Assembly: GCF_029784155.1 (NCBI RefSeq)
Contig: NC_073693.1
Span: forward strand, 239,010,750 to 239,074,749
Direction of reading: 5' to 3'
From: Uranotaenia lowii
Lineage: Eukaryota > Arthropoda > Insecta > Diptera > Culicidae
DNA: 64,000 nt
This document shows, in pieces, positions 32,501 to 45,700 of this stretch. Positions within the stretch are counted from its first letter, which is position 1; the number at the start of each line of letters is the position of its first letter. Position numbers and translations under genes: made by a program. The notes beneath the pieces were generated by a model, which saw only the letters and a program-made list of their open reading frames with translations, was not told the DNA's origin and did no database searches.

Positions 32501-33883
32501 GAGTTTGTCTTCTGCCTTCAGTGGAATCGGACGTACTACAACGCGCTCGTAAGCCACAATCGAAAGGCTATTGTTCTTTGCATGACAGGAGTATTAAAAC
32601 GTGTGTTTTCGGCGGGATGAGTCCTTCCCCTGGAGGTCATCCAGATAGGACCATTCCGGAATGGATGGATCCCCAAGGTGTACACGGCAGATTATATTTC
32701 TTGTACCTGAAAGCGAAAAATGGATCAACACTACCGAAAAATCCTTTCGTAATTGGAAGGTCGATAGAAGAGCACGCGGGCCAAATCGAAAGTGGTTATT
32801 TCGTGAAGAATAAAAATTGGTATGTGTTAAAAATTCGTAGTAAAGAGCAAGCTCGAAAAATCTTCACACTTACTACACTCATCGATGGCACACCAATTGA
32901 AATTGGACGTCATCCTGAGCTTAATAGCCGAAAATTTGTAGTTCGATGCAATGAAGTTGATGGTATGAAGGAGGAAGAACTCTTAAAAGAACTTTCATCG
33001 CAGAAAATAATCGCAGTGAGGAGGATAATGAAGAAGACAAACGCTGGGCTAGTTGAAACACCGACACTAGTGTTAACAATAAATTCAACTGTTGTTCCGG
33101 AATTCATTAATTTCGGGTTTATACGGTTGAGAACTCGACATTATTATCCGCAGCCGTTAATTTGCAGACTCTGTCTGAAATACGGACATCCCAAAATTAA
33201 ATGCTTGGCAGAAAAGGCGTGTATAGTTTGCTCTGGCACGCACAGCAGCGAAACTTGTACTGCCAAAACGAAATTCTGTGCAAACTGCAAGGGAAATCAC
33301 TCTCCGCTCGATAGAAACTGCCCCGTTTATTTGTACGAAACTGCTGTCTTAAAAGTGAAAACAGAGCAGAATATCACACTGGATGCCGCCCGTAGGATTG
33401 TTCAAATGCCAAGTACCACCAGCTACGCAGAGATAGTTAAAAACCACAACGATGTTTTCAACCAGCAGAGGAAAAAGCAGCAGCCGAAAAAAATCACCGC
33501 ACCGACCGAACCAAACCAACAGATGGAGCAACAACAACAACAGCAGAACCAAAAACGGATTCATCACACGACAGAACCAACAATACATTCGATCGTTTCG
33601 CCGCCCCGCAAGAAATCGACCCCTCAAGCTTCGCCAATCACCTCAGGTGACAAGGCTGAAGATGACCCACAGCAACAACAAAACGATACCCTCATCAATT
33701 CCGAGACTCGGAAATTGACACGAGAAACAAATCGTGTTTCTTCCCCAACCCCTTCCACCTTATCCAAAACCGCCCTCCCACCTCCTTCTAATCCTAAACC
33801 CAAACCTGATCCTCGGCAAAATTATACTTTTATGAAGTGAACTGCCTTAATAAACTTATTATAAGAATAAAAAAAAAAAAAAA
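32501..33883 (+). mobile_element. Gag-only non-LTR retroelement with poly(A) tail and 12-bp TSD
   Basis: The unit begins GAGTTTGTCTTCTGCCTTCA, encodes one ORF, and has a very short 3' UTR with AATAAA-type signals and a terminal A-run of about 16. The 12-bp direct repeat AATTTTGTAGCT flanks it (32489-32500, 33884-33895). The fold-back element interrupted here resumes in register on the other side, as shown by comparison with 16080-16130. No endonuclease or reverse transcriptase is encoded. It must have been mobilised in trans, or represent a retroposed ORF1 transcript. Confidence 0.85.
32617..33840 (+). CDS. ORF1/Gag-like nucleic-acid-binding protein of a Jockey-type LINE
   Basis: The open frame runs from about 32521, but the first ATG is at 32617 (MSPSPGGHPDRT), giving 407 residues ending FMK and TGA. 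The N-terminal half resembles the RRM-like Gag domain of jockey-type ORF1 proteins. Around residues 188-245 are cysteine-rich zinc knuckles (CRLCLKYGHPKIKC, CIVCSGTHSSETC, CANCKGNHSPLDRNC): two CX2CX4HX4C knuckles and a variant. The last ~130 residues are low-complexity Gln/Pro/Ser-rich. ORF1 proteins package LINE RNA and act as chaperones. The frame is intact although no ORF2 follows; a domesticated or parasitic role cannot be excluded. Confidence 0.87.
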   Translation: MSPSPGGHPDRTIPEWMDPQGVHGRLYFLYLKAKNGSTLPKNPFVIGRSIEEHAGQIESGYFVKNKNWYVLKIRSKEQARKIFTLTTLIDGTPIEIGRHPELNSRKFVVRCNEVDGMKEEELLKELSSQKIIAVRRIMKKTNAGLVETPTLVLTINSTVVPEFINFGFIRLRTRHYYPQPLICRLCLKYGHPKIKCLAEKACIVCSGTHSSETCTAKTKFCANCKGNHSPLDRNCPVYLYETAVLKVKTEQNITLDAARRIVQMPSTTSYAEIVKNHNDVFNQQRKKQQPKKITAPTEPNQQMEQQQQQQNQKRIHHTTEPTIHSIVSPPRKKSTPQASPITSGDKAEDDPQQQQNDTLINSETRKLTRETNRVSSPTPSTLSKTALPPPSNPKPKPDPRQNYTFMK

Positions 33884-35720
33884 AATTTTGTAGCTCCTGT
33901 AGTAATAATTTATCAGCAAAAAAGAAATCTTCTTATCATCTTCACAGAGATATTTGAAAAAAATCCAATAGATTTTCAAGTGACGAAAATATTAAAATTT
34001 TTGTGCTCCGGAAAATAAGCTCTTGTGATCGTTAAATCATCTTGATCTTTAATGTACGCACTGTTTACATGATATACATATTGTTTCTAAATTTCCACCA
34101 TCATTTTTTTTTTTATTTTTACGCGAACGAAGCACCATTGATCGGGGCACGATGAGCATTTTCTGCCTTAGAATCTTTCAGAGAATTCAATTCGATGAAG
34201 TCAACTGAATTATAGATCTACAGGTTGACAATTTAGCCTATCGGTAAGGTGTCGGAGAGATGATCAGAAGACTGCCCACAGTGACCGAGATCGATTCCTG
34301 GTCGAGGCGATTTTTTTTCATTTACTTTTCATTATCGATCATTTTGATTCTTAATTAAGTTTATGGCATATCGGCAAATTATAATTCTAAAAAGAGAGTA
34401 ATTAACACAGAAATTAAAATTGATAGGGGGAAAAGTCAAATCTAGAGCGCTTTCGGTAGAAGAAACGGATAGATGGTGAAAGTGAGAGCTAAGAGCTTTG
34501 TTTTATCGACAGCTTTAAACTACTTGATGTTTGATTCTTCGCCCCTGCACCAGCAGGTTGTTTGTAGTGAGTGACGAAGAAGCCACATTGCTACCCCCCA
34601 GACAACCAAAAGTCGTATTTTCTTTTACAGATTACATCGAATAGAATGTTATTTATACTCATTTTCGTATATCTGCACCTACAATGTGCGGTCCATGCAT
34701 ATTCTTTATCGTATTTAAAAGCATTGCATGATTTTATTACGACAAGAAGAGAGACTCGTATTTATGTACATATGAACTCGACCTTTGTGTACGACAATTC
34801 GCAAAAAATCAGTGAAACGACCGATATACGGTGATCAGCCGTGACTGGGAGATTTTGTCGCGCTATGCATAAAATAATTCGAAATAAAAAACGTATATAA
34901 CTGCATTGATTCGTAATAATGTGCATGCAATCGTATACCTTTGCAAATTAATTCGCATGTCTGATTTTCGTAAAACGTATTTGCTGGCAATCGTAAAAGA
35001 ATACAAAAAAGTTCAATAAAACCGTTTATGATAATGGGACATCGATGATTGGAATCGTATTAAAGGAGGCTTCAAAATGTTGGTCTATTTTTAGATCATC
35101 GATGACGTGCTCTACGATTTAAAAGATTTAAGTTATAGAAATATACGATTTGCTATTGGTTTAATGCCTTTGAAGCAAATCCCCTTGAATTTATATATTT
35201 CAGATAGCGTCGAGGAACCATCATGGGCTGCAGATCGTATGGTCAGGGGATCAAGTCCAGGTACTAACATTAACTTCATGAACGTTGAAAAAAAATCAGC
35301 AATCAGGTAAATAATAAATACCGTACAATACCGTAAACTTGAATTTGACAGCAAAAAACGCATTTCTTTGAAATAATCTTATTTTTATTATTTTTGGGGA
35401 TAAATAAACCAATTGGTTTAAAGTACAAAAAAATAATAATCTTATTTTAATTCAACTGACGGAAAAAGAGAGCCCTGCACTCAAGTCGCAAAAGACGACC
35501 AAATAAGTTGTCAAACTTTCCATATTGTTACGAAAAATGTCGTATATTACAACCTCAATCACCTATATGATGATGAAAATTGTCATAGAATATTCCAAAA
35601 AGAATCAGGGTAGTCGTAAATGACGCATGACAAGTCGTGCAAATCGTAATTTAATACAATCCAAATCAAGAATATGTTTGCTAATGTACCTATATGGCCT
35701 CCAAAATGATACGTATATAC

Positions 35721-36814
35721 TAGAGATGTACCGAATATTCGGTCGGCCGAATACCGCCGAAAAACCGTTAAAGCCGAATATTCGGCTCACCGAATAGTTG
35801 AGCTAAGTATTCGGCCGAATAGGCCGAATATCTACTAAAGACTTGTAAATTTAAAAAAAAAAAAAATTATAATTTATAAAATATCCAAAAGAAATGTTTT
35901 AAAAGCTACACAATCATTAAAAACTTATGGTTACTGCAAATCATCTAAGGTGTATCCGCGTATCTTTCACTGTAGATCGTACAGGAGAATGCTGAACGGT
36001 TTCGCTATATACTTTGATTATAGTTTGTTCCAGATTTTCTGGATATATTCAGACTTGCCAATGATTCCAGTAAAAAATCCAGATAAATCAAATCTGGTCG
36101 AGATGTGAAATATTGTTTAAAACTTCCCGAGTTTTGCTCGAGTTTAATAAGATTATTTGCTAAATCAAATAAAAAACTGAAATTCCTCTTTAAACTTTTT
36201 TTGATTTCGTGTTCAATAGCTATTTTTCAAAAATTTAAAAATATACTTAAATTTTCCCCTTTTTTATTTATTTTTAAATGTTCTGAATGTCTGACCGTGC
36301 GAATACGTGTGGTTGAAAGTATGGAATGCTTAAGGTTAAAGATCATCTATCTTGTCAAAAACTATTTTGAAGATATCTTACTCAAATTCGACCTTCATCT
36401 AATTCAATATCAAAGAAACTATTTCAAAAAGCTTGGCACTTGTTTCGACATGATTGATCCCAGATTTCACTTGAATTCAATCTCTTTGGTGATCGCCCTA
36501 GAAGTAATTAGTCATCTGATGTCTTTTCAGTTAATGGAGGCATTTTAAAAATCAGAAAGACCCCTACTTAAAAAACATCTTATAATACATCATCCGATAA
36601 TATCATCTGGTTGTAATTAATCGAATAATAACGTGAGGGACATTAATATAGAAGAAATTGAAAGCATTGAAATAATCGCTTTAGTTTTTTCATTTAAAAC
36701 TAAATAGAATATTCGACCGAATATTCGGCCGAATATTCGTTTGGCCGAATAGTTGAAAAGGTCAATATTCGGTATTCGGCCGTTCGCCGAATACCACTAT
36801 TCGGTACATCTCTA
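35721..36814. mobile_element. Non-autonomous hAT element with 8-bp TSD, copy 1
   Basis: Inverted ends TAGAGATGTACCGAATATTC (left) and TAGAGATGTACCGAATAGTG (right, reverse complement) are followed by dense GGCCGAATA motifs. The perfect 8-bp duplication GTATATAC lies at 35713-35720 and 36815-36822, characteristic of hAT transposons. A 147-codon frame (36105-36548) contains CFDMIDPRFHLNS, reminiscent of the DPRFK block of hAT transposases, so this is a decayed derivative rather than a pure MITE. Confidence 0.85.
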
Positions 36815-37395
36815 GTATATACTGGTTTTGCTACATTATATACGATATGTTTACACGTATATTTGCACGTATATTTGCGTTGCAAATTCGAAAGATACAT
36901 ACAGACATACATTATTTTGTATTGCTTTGTTTGATGGATCTACGACTCATGAATGGTAAATGTAGAAAAAATAGCCTTGACCTGGAATCGAACTCGAGTC
37001 CTCTGATTCTATTTCCGACACTTTACCAATAGCCCAAATCATCGGATGAAACAAGTCATGCTGTACTCTATAATTCAGTTGACTTCATCGAGTTGAATCC
37101 GATTCTACGGCTAGATTCTACGGCAAAAAATGCTCATCGTGCCCGATTAATGGTGCTTATACTGCCCCAGAGGGGAGGGGAGGGGGGTTACAGTGACTGA
37201 TTTTCAGCTTTCGGCAAAAAAATTTAAAAATGCATTTTTAAACGTTTTTATCTACTTTTACAAGTTTTAGCTAGTTAGGAAATAGACTTTTTTATGTCTG
37301 GACACGAAACAATGATGTAATTTACATATTCTAGCTGTTTTCTTAATCAAATAAGCGTCCTTTTTAAGGTGGCTATCATACCCTTATCTCCCCTA

Positions 37396-38994
37396 CATCA
37401 AATTGACGTCCCATGAACCTTAAAACTTTTGATGGGTAAACCGTATGATTCTCTGTGGACATAAGTTTTTTTTTAAAAACCATTGAAGCTGTAAAGTGTT
37501 GCATGTTGCCACAGTTGACGGTGGTCGTTCATTGTTATCAAAAGATGTTTTTTATTCCAAATTGTGCTATTTTATTCATACGGGTTGTGTTGCTCGATTT
37601 GCTGACACCTTACTATGTTCACAAGACTCTTCTTGGAACCCCCTAGTTTTAGTTACTTTTCTACAATGTATACCTTCAAAGGTATAAACAGCGGGACCAA
37701 TAAAAGCTCCAAATCCAACAAACTTGTCGATAGACTCGGCACGCAATTGTAGTGCCGGTCATCCTCTCACTAAAGCCAGCTGATGATTAATACTCTATAT
37801 CCAGCTTCACATTGAAGAGGGTTGGTACTTGGGAACTGTTGGACACAACCCAACAATTGTCACTTTCCAACAAGATAGGTACTCATCCGGACCGAAGATT
37901 AGTACCGGGAACATTCCTGGCTGTGCTTTCTGACTCAATTACTTAACACCTCACTTCAAGTTAGTAGGTAACCAAACCATCTATCGTCGACTGCAGACCA
38001 ACAACGGAAACCGGTGGGAAAAAAGTGGGTAAGTAAATTCTCGAGTTCAATCTCCAGGCCAAGTCCAAACAATCTGTCTGCTGGTGCAAGGTTTATTATC
38101 TTTTGGAATCTTTGGTGTGCAGCTAAGCCGCGATTTGCTGCTTCCATTCAATACATATCGATAAATTTGTCTAAATATATACTAGGGTGAGATTGGAATC
38201 CATTCCACCCCTCTACTAATCCCGACCATTGCAAATGAGCTGCTGCTGCTGCACTCCCGAAAGTAACAGCGTTTCATTCATATAAGCTCTTCGGTAGGTT
38301 TGGTCTACGTGAGTTTTGCAAATTCGTTATCTGAGCGCGCAATTTTTCCCTATCCTACCCAGAGTCTTCTGGGGGAATTCGGCGATACCACCGATGTGTG
38401 TGATTAGTCTTGCTGCGTTTCTATCGTCCGTTGGAAGTGAGTTGCATTTTACTAGCTGCTGCTCTTTGACACTACTGCAGAAGGTAATTAATTTTTTTTT
38501 CACAAATTTAGCAAGTGGTATATATTGTGTTACGAAATTATTGTGATCGTATGAAAAAAGGTGTTGCATTTCAATAATCGCGTAATGAAATGTAGGTCAA
38601 CGAGGACATATTTTTCGCGGCCTTCCTGGACACAGAAAGATAAGCCAAGGATAGTCTATCGATTATCGAAGCTTTTATTGCAGAAGAAAAAATAATGGTT
38701 ATTTTATCAAGGCAAAGTGCATTGAAATTTTCCCTAGGCATCTGGTTCCAATAATCAATCCGTATCACCTATAACTTAAAAATCAATTTATCTTAAGATA
38801 ATGGCAAGTAAAATAGTTGAATGTTTTCCGTTGAATGAGTGTTCCCAACAAGAATAACAACACAAATGCTTAAAATCAGTAATACACATTTGAATGAGTA
38901 ATATGGAATCTAAACATACATTTTCGTTTGAAGTCTTGAAAAGGACGATTAGTTATATTATACAAAAAATAAGATATCTGTGAAACTATGATTC
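37396..38994. other. Unassigned intergenic stretch
   Basis: I see no supportable gene. The part at about 37.69-38.35 kb is less AT-rich than its surroundings and may hold a diverged mobile-element fragment or conserved non-coding DNA. Short frames there are mutually overlapping and show no family motif. Confidence 0.4.
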
Positions 38995-38997
38995 TAA

Positions 38998-39298
38998 GAG
39001 CAAGTTCACTGGTGTTGGGAAAAAGTGGTAGAAATTTTGACTCTTACGGCACATTTTGAAAATTTTGCCATGCAAAAATATTTTCAAGATCTTTGGCCTT
39101 CTAGTTTTTTAACAACACGTGTTGTATTTTCGCATGCTGTGATGCAAAAAAGCAATATTTCTATCACATTCGGCTGAAATAGAAACAGTGTTGCAAAAAA
39201 AATACAACGTCCCAAGATCTTGAAAACATTTTCGCATGATGAAATTTTCAAAATGTCGAAATTTCTACCACTTTTTCCCAACACCAGTGAACTTGCTC
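38998..39298. mobile_element. 301-bp MITE, TAA duplication (PIF/Harbinger-like)
   Basis: Inverted termini GAGCAAGTTCACTGGTGTTG continue into GGAAAAAGTGGTAGAAATTT on both sides with essentially no mismatch over about 40 bp. TAA flanks it at 38995-38997 and 39299-39301. A second internal inverted pair (AAGATCTTGAAAA..) lies nested within. No coding capacity. Confidence 0.85.
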
Positions 39299-39301
39299 TA
39301 A

Positions 39302-42300
39302 GAAAACAAAAAAATGTGTCTAATCATTAATTTTAGACTCGGGTGGTAGGATTCGTAAGTTTGAAAGTTTCATCTTTCTAGCAGGTACCTAACATATTAT
39401 ATGAACTAGATTTTTTTTTTCAATTTAAGAGAGAAGTGAAGTAGGCATTGGATTGCAAGGACGCGAAAAAAATTCATTTTGTATCAAAAATATAAATGGT
39501 TTAAATTTTCGTTTCCGCCATGAAATTAGATGTTACCTAAGTGGTATTGTAAGTGAGAGCAGTTTTGTAGTTGGATGTCCAAGGCCAGAAACCTGTGATC
39601 TTCAATACAATCGATTTCCCGGAAGAATCTTGAGCGAAAAAAAATGGAAGCACGCAGCTAAGTTTTTTTTTAATTTTCAATTTATTCCTAGAAGATATTA
39701 ATTCATCAGTTGCAACTACAAAATTGACACAAACATTATCGGATTTCGGTTCAAAAACATTTTTTTAAAACATTAGTTGGCAACTTTTACGTCATTTGAT
39801 CGGTAATTACGTTATCAATAAGTTCTATATTGAGTAATTTGCAATTTTATGATGATCCTGATTGAATCCTCCCACAAATAATTTTCAATAACAATAAAAT
39901 AATGTGTATGTCAGTTTTTGACCGAAATATGCTGATTGATTGCATTCCGTTGATGTGTATTTTATAAAATTTTAAATTGTCAAAAATATGGATTTTGGCT
40001 GAATTTCTATCTTTGCAAGATCATCAGTCGTTAAATCCCACAGTATAAAATATATTGAAACTAGCTGACCCGGTGTGCTTTGCTACACCTTCCAAGAGTT
40101 GATTAAATTTGTAAAAATAATTGAAATTCAGTTTTATTTCCTAGACAGCGTTTCAAACCAAATTTCAACATAACTTAAAAACAAATGATTTAACCAGAGC
40201 GTAAAAATTTCACCGTCATCAGTCATAAAACTGTGACTGTGAAAAAATTTAAGCAGTCGCATTCATAACAGACGCCTTCAAATGAGTAACCAAGCAAACA
40301 AACTTGCCTCAACCTTCAGTCAAATGAAGCGTCGGAAAAATCATAGTCGCCTTCAGTCCGTCGTCGTCTTTTTGACTGTGAAAAGGGGTTTAGATTGAAT
40401 AAAATCTAAGAAGACGTCGAAAAATACACGTTCATCATTGGTCATGCCATGCCATTAATGAATCTGAAACCCGTTACCGGGTTTCGGTTCAGATAGACAT
40501 ACAATGGATTGGAAACGTTTTCAACTAAGTTGCCGTTTTTGGAGATCAGTCCAGGGTAGTCAAGGCCCGGGATAAAATCGAACGAAACATCAACCACCAT
40601 CAACTATCTCGACCGAGGAGAACTCTGTAGGGACTAAAAAGGACAAATCGACCTTGCGGCTTCTTTTATTTGTGCTTTTTATTCAGCCTTTCAAAATGTT
40701 CAGTAGTATTATTTAAATATGAATTTCATTTGTCCTCGACACTGGCAATTAGTCCAACAAGCAATCTATATACTCGAAATTTTTCGAATCATACACAAAT
40801 GCTTTCAACCGACGCCGTCATCTTACTTGACGACCGTCGTTTGAAAAATAACATGCCTCTCGCGAATAGAAATCCATGACGATAGTCAAGCTTTTCCAGT
40901 CCCTTGAAGCATGACTAGTCGTCAAATGAGATCTGAAACGTGATGGTGAAGGAAAATCAGCAACCACGTCAACTATGATGTTTGAAAAATGTATGCTCTG
41001 GATTTAACAAGAGAGCAGCAACTGAAGTTTCTAACCTCAGTACAATGATTTTTTTAAAGTATTTTCTTAGAATTGATCTCTTAATTTGTTTTTCATGATC
41101 TGAAACTTTAACTCAGTTTTTGTAAGCTACATAGAGTTTCTAATTATTTCATTATGTATGTACTAATGATATGAACTTCCAGTGCATTCCCTATCTTGCA
41201 ATGAAAGAAGTGCTAACGAACACCTATAAAATCGTATTTTGTATCTAATGACGTAACATTAAGCTTTATTTGTCTCAGAAGCTTTCAAATTATGCCAATA
41301 TAATATGAATAAAGACTTGCATCCTTCTTTCCGACTCCAACCAGAAATAAGGGAGGGTCTCAAATTAATCGTACCCAAACAACCTCTCTTCCTTTTGCTT
41401 GTTAAATCCTCAATTTATGCCAACAAACTTGTATGAAAGCCCTGATTGGTTAAAAAGTCTTCAAGCTATACTACGCAATTTATATGGAACTCCTTTTGCC
41501 GCTCCCTTCTTCACACTGCAATGCAGAAAGGTTTGTAAATATAAGCATATCTCGTACTCAAATACCTCCCGCTGTTCAAATCATGATGACATTTTTTTAG
41601 ACATTTTTTATACATGGTACATTACAACTTGAAGTGATACCAAACAGCGCTTGTCATGATATGAAATCTGACGACTTTTTATACTGCAAATTACTATATT
41701 TCATTTGTTTTAGCAAAAAGTACAAATTAAGGGGGGGGGTGTAGGGTCTAACAATTTCAAAAAATTTCAAAAATTTTTGTTAACATTTGTCCCGCTTATT
41801 GAGGCAAGTGAAAACACAATACTCCACTTTCACTGAATTCTGTTCTAAGAAAAAGACCTTCATTTACAAAGACATTAATTTCGAATATCCACTTCAGGTT
41901 CAACACACGACATACCCCTTTCTGACCTTTCGCACTTAAAGCTGGATCATTTTGGAGAGGAAATTCTTAAAAGGTTGATGTTTTATGGCTAAAAAGCGCG
42001 TTTGAACTTGTTCCACCATGTGAAAAGACAGGAGTTAATATTATTTAAACACTTTCAGGTCATATTGAAAATTAAAAAAAAAAACTGCTGCCACTGCTGT
42101 CTATCACAAAAAAATTCAACGAAAAAGCGGAACAAAAGTCTCTTTTTGTATTTAGTCAAAATGTAAAAACAAAAACACATTTTTCATGTTAAGTACGTAA
42201 TAAAATTGTGTGTAAACAAACCGTACAATTGAAAGATGAAGAAATAATTTATACATTTTTTGTAAATGTTCTAGTTAAGAAGGTAACTGAATTGAAAATT

Positions 42301-42450
42301 CTTCAAGTAAATAAAAATGGTCTATTTTTTTGTTAACTTTCACTATTGTAAGCAGAAAATCAAATCATTCTGTACATTCGGCCTTTAAATACATAACCTG
42401 TATAATCTACTTTAAAGGACAGGCTCTTGTTCAGTTCATGTGTCTGTTTA
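39302..42450. other. Intergenic; short repeat fragments
   Basis: No gene supported. A segment starting near 40064 (ACTAGCTGACCCGGTGTGCT) resembles the start of a widespread insect repeat. Nearby, GACGCCTTCA and CGACGGTC-type motifs occur in both orientations between about 40.25 and 40.9 kb, suggesting an old inverted-repeat element. A poly-G run is at 41730-41738. Confidence 0.4.
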
Positions 42451-42453
42451 TTT

Positions 42454-42771
42454 TCATCGGATTGTATTATTGATATGAATCAAAACTAAGCTTAGACCAA
42501 AGATTGTAGGAATGTTATGTTGTTCGATTAGGGGAGCAACCTTTTTAGTGAACATTCTTGCACTTAAATTTTGCCATTCATCGTATCGACGAGACATTTT
42601 ACCGCATTCACATATGGCTTGCCACATCATAACCTTCTTCCCAAATATTTCGGGGTAAATGGCTTTCACTGATGCAGGAACACCCTTTCTCTTCGGTGAG
42701 GTAAACAATTGTGGTCCAGGGAGAGTTTTATAGTCGGAGTTTAATGTAGGTTTCATCATCCATGATAACAC
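42454..42771 (-). pseudogene. ITmDD37E transposase relic (central part)
   Basis: The reverse-strand frame retains recognisable phrases in family order: MMKPTLNSDYKTLPGPQLFT, corresponding to the MDDETYVKAD..PGQ block with the Asp pair lost, then VPASVKAIYPEIFGKKVMMW and AICECGK. The catalytic residues are eroded and no TIRs were found. This is an old, dead copy of the family seen intact at 30.9 kb. Confidence 0.75.
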
Positions 42772-45700
42772 AACCCGATTTCTTGGTCATTAATCTTAAT
42801 TCAAAATCTCATTCCTTATTATTCTAGAATATGGATCAGGAATCTGAATTTAAATTTGAATTACAAATCACCTTTTTCAACTTGAAATATTCTAAGCAAT
42901 GCTGTGATTGTGAAACGAGTTCTTAAAGTTTTATTTTCTTCCATCTGAATCTGAACACGGAAACACAATTATGCACATAAGAATCCTCTGAAATTTAGGC
43001 TGGTTCAAAAGTGAACATTTATGTCTTTATATATTGACCTTCATTTTATCAGTAATTTGAGAAATTATTTTCAAAAAATCTGATTTTTTATCAATTTTTT
43101 ATTTGATGGTTTTAATTACAACTGCTTAATATTGTTTCTAGGTTATTGACATTCTGTAACCGATTTGTAACGAGAAATCTAAATTCTTAACTCAACTTAA
43201 ACTTAAAATTTTCATTTGATAATAGAACTTATATTCTGACTCTATAATCAATTTTAAATTGAATGATTTATATGAATCTTGATGTTTGAATCTAAACAGT
43301 AGCACGATAACTGATAAAATGATTAATTGATTAAATACTAAACGAAATTTACCTCTACAATAGTTTTATGCATGAAATTTAAATTTTTGTGTTTGATCCA
43401 CGACTTAACAAACTAAAACCGCAGGCCTTTTCAAGCTTACATACTTTTGTTCTACGAAAAACTTCACAGATGAGAATTTTTTTTTGACAAGTTTTTCAAA
43501 TATTGCATAACTACAGGGGCTCAGTTTTTACACAGTTCATCAATTTATTCATGAATTTTGAAACATTAACACTGACCTATAGCTATATTTTTATGTAGTT
43601 TTGTTTGAATTGACCCGCTAACAAGTGAGGTATTCAAACGTACATGAAAAGTAAGTAGAGGAAAGGTTTCCTAAATGGGCCTATCGGGTTAAATACGCCT
43701 ACGGCCGTTTGACGAAGACAAAAAAGAATTTTATGAATATACCAACTCAAAAAAATTAAAAATTCATACAAGGTTTTGATACCTTTTGATGTAATATTTT
43801 GACTTTTGAAAACTATACGTAAAGAAGCTCAAAACAAAAAGTTGGTGATGTTTGTTGCTTATTCAAATGAACCTTAGAAGTAAACAAATTTAAGCTTTTA
43901 TGATGGTTTCATAATGATGGGAAAGTGGAATAAGAGAGTGTATTTGTATGCCCCCATCATGTTTGTAAAATGCCGCTACCCCAAAATAACAGAATAAATA
44001 TATGATTTTTGTCATTAAAACTTCAAATCTTAGCTCTAATTAACATCTTAAGAGCGAATCGACGATCTCAAAACAGATTTGATAAAATTTATCTTAAGAA
44101 TAAAATTCCTCCATATTATGGCAACCCAAAAGGGTTTAAGAAATTTGAAATAATTAATCAAATTTTGATCATTGAGTAGGATTATTCAAGAGTAACAACT
44201 CAGAGATAATGCCAAAACCTCGCAAATTAATCACAGGTTCAGAACTCTGCTTCAGTTTTTCAAAGTTTTCTTGCTTGTTTATAGAAACTGAGATAGAAGA
44301 AACTAAATTTTAAAGGAACTTTAAATTAAACTCATTCCGGAAGTTCTGGTTCCATATAATCAAAATCTTAATTGTTGTTCTGTTTTCATATTTTGCATTC
44401 GATATCCAGTTTGAAATTTTAAATTTTCGGTTATAATCATTATTAAAAAATACAAATGAAAAGCTGTTTTGAAATCGTTCAAATTTGGTTTTGCATTTCA
44501 TTCACATTTTGATTAATGATTTTCGAGACTCACATGCCTTTTCAATATTAAAATTATATTTTTCCAAATACGAAATAAAAAAAATTGGAAACCATCCTGA
44601 TTTTTGGTTTGATATCTATTCAAAGTTCTCAATCTCAAATTTTTTTAAATCCCATTTAGAAATGTTGAAAAGAAGTTCTTATTCAGAGTTCAAACTCAGA
44701 ATCAGGTTGATCATTGTTTAATTTTATTCACATTTTAATTCAAATTTGCAAGTCGGATTTAAATTTATTATAAAAATAATAAATTTAGATTGAAATCGTT
44801 AGAATTAAAACTATAGATTCATGGCTCGTAATGGAAACGCTGATTTGGAATCTGCATAAACTCAGGAAACGTTTTTTTCTGTATATTTCAGAAATCGTAT
44901 TGAAATTCGAAAACAGATAAAAAATTTGAATACTGAGTTCAAATGCACAATTTTGATTCAAAACGAATATGTATTCAAAATTCAGATTCAGATTCAGCTC
45001 GTAAATGAGTTTCACAATCAAGATGAGAGAAATCGCATACTTATAGTTTTGATTGTGAGTTCAATTTCAAAATTTCATTACTTCACCAAGTCATTTTCAA
45101 TGCCTTGAATGGGGTAAATCTGGACAACTTTTGGACAATGCTGCTCTTTTAACACCCGATGCGTTTTAGATGGTGTATTTTGTTGCCCTGAATAAAAAAA
45201 AGTTGAAAATGGCTTTCCCTATCAAATTTTTAACATTAATGTTTGTTCTCCCCCAAGTGGGGTGATTGTTGCTTGTTTATTGAGAAACTCGTGTACTTAA
45301 AAACTGCTCAACATTAAAATTTCGTTCATTTTAGATTCCATCATTTGAAGACAAATTAGCGCATAGTTTCCTGCTTGCAATTTTTTTTAATTTTTGCATT
45401 CACCATTTTTTATCGACCACACTTATATTCGGAGAAATAAATGTTGACGCCTAACTCAAGGTGCAAAAAAAACAAATAAAATTTAGATTTTTATTTCTAG
45501 ACTTCCTGCGAAAGCTGGGAGCCCTTTTCTTCTAGGATCATCTTGAAAGTAATTTTTCTTTAGATCTACATTATTTTTCACAATCTTGGGGAACTTTTAT
45601 GGCCATGCTCCGATTAACCCTACGATTGATGGGCCAAAAAATGCTTTGTTAAAATGTGTCACCGTTCGAAGCAGTTTAAATTTGTTTTCTTCCTTTTTCG

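Larger units (their letters stand above)
32440..37393. mobile_element. Fold-back element, copy 2, split by gag retroelement and by hAT-containing DNA
   Basis: Pieces at about 32440-32500, 33896-34320 and 36960-37393 align in order with the 15983-17213 element, including the tRNA-like boxes (TTTAGCCTATCGGTAAGGTG; complement of GAACTCGAGTCC), the bent ATGAGCATTTTCTGCC motif and the right terminus CTCCCCTA. The left terminus is diverged. The gag retroelement breaks it at 32500, and 34330-36960 contains further inserted DNA, including a 1.1-kb hAT element. Confidence 0.72.

Noticed and set aside
33349..33627. 92-codon minus-strand frame rich in Leu
   Set aside because: Antisense of the CAA/CAG-rich (Gln) tract of the gag ORF, which reads as Leu on the other strand.
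34571..34834. 87-codon frame with a hydrophobic, signal-peptide-like stretch (MLFILIFVYLHLQCAVHAYS)
   Set aside because: No homology recognised, no splice context, and it lies within inserted DNA that interrupts the fold-back element; hydrophobicity follows from T-rich composition.
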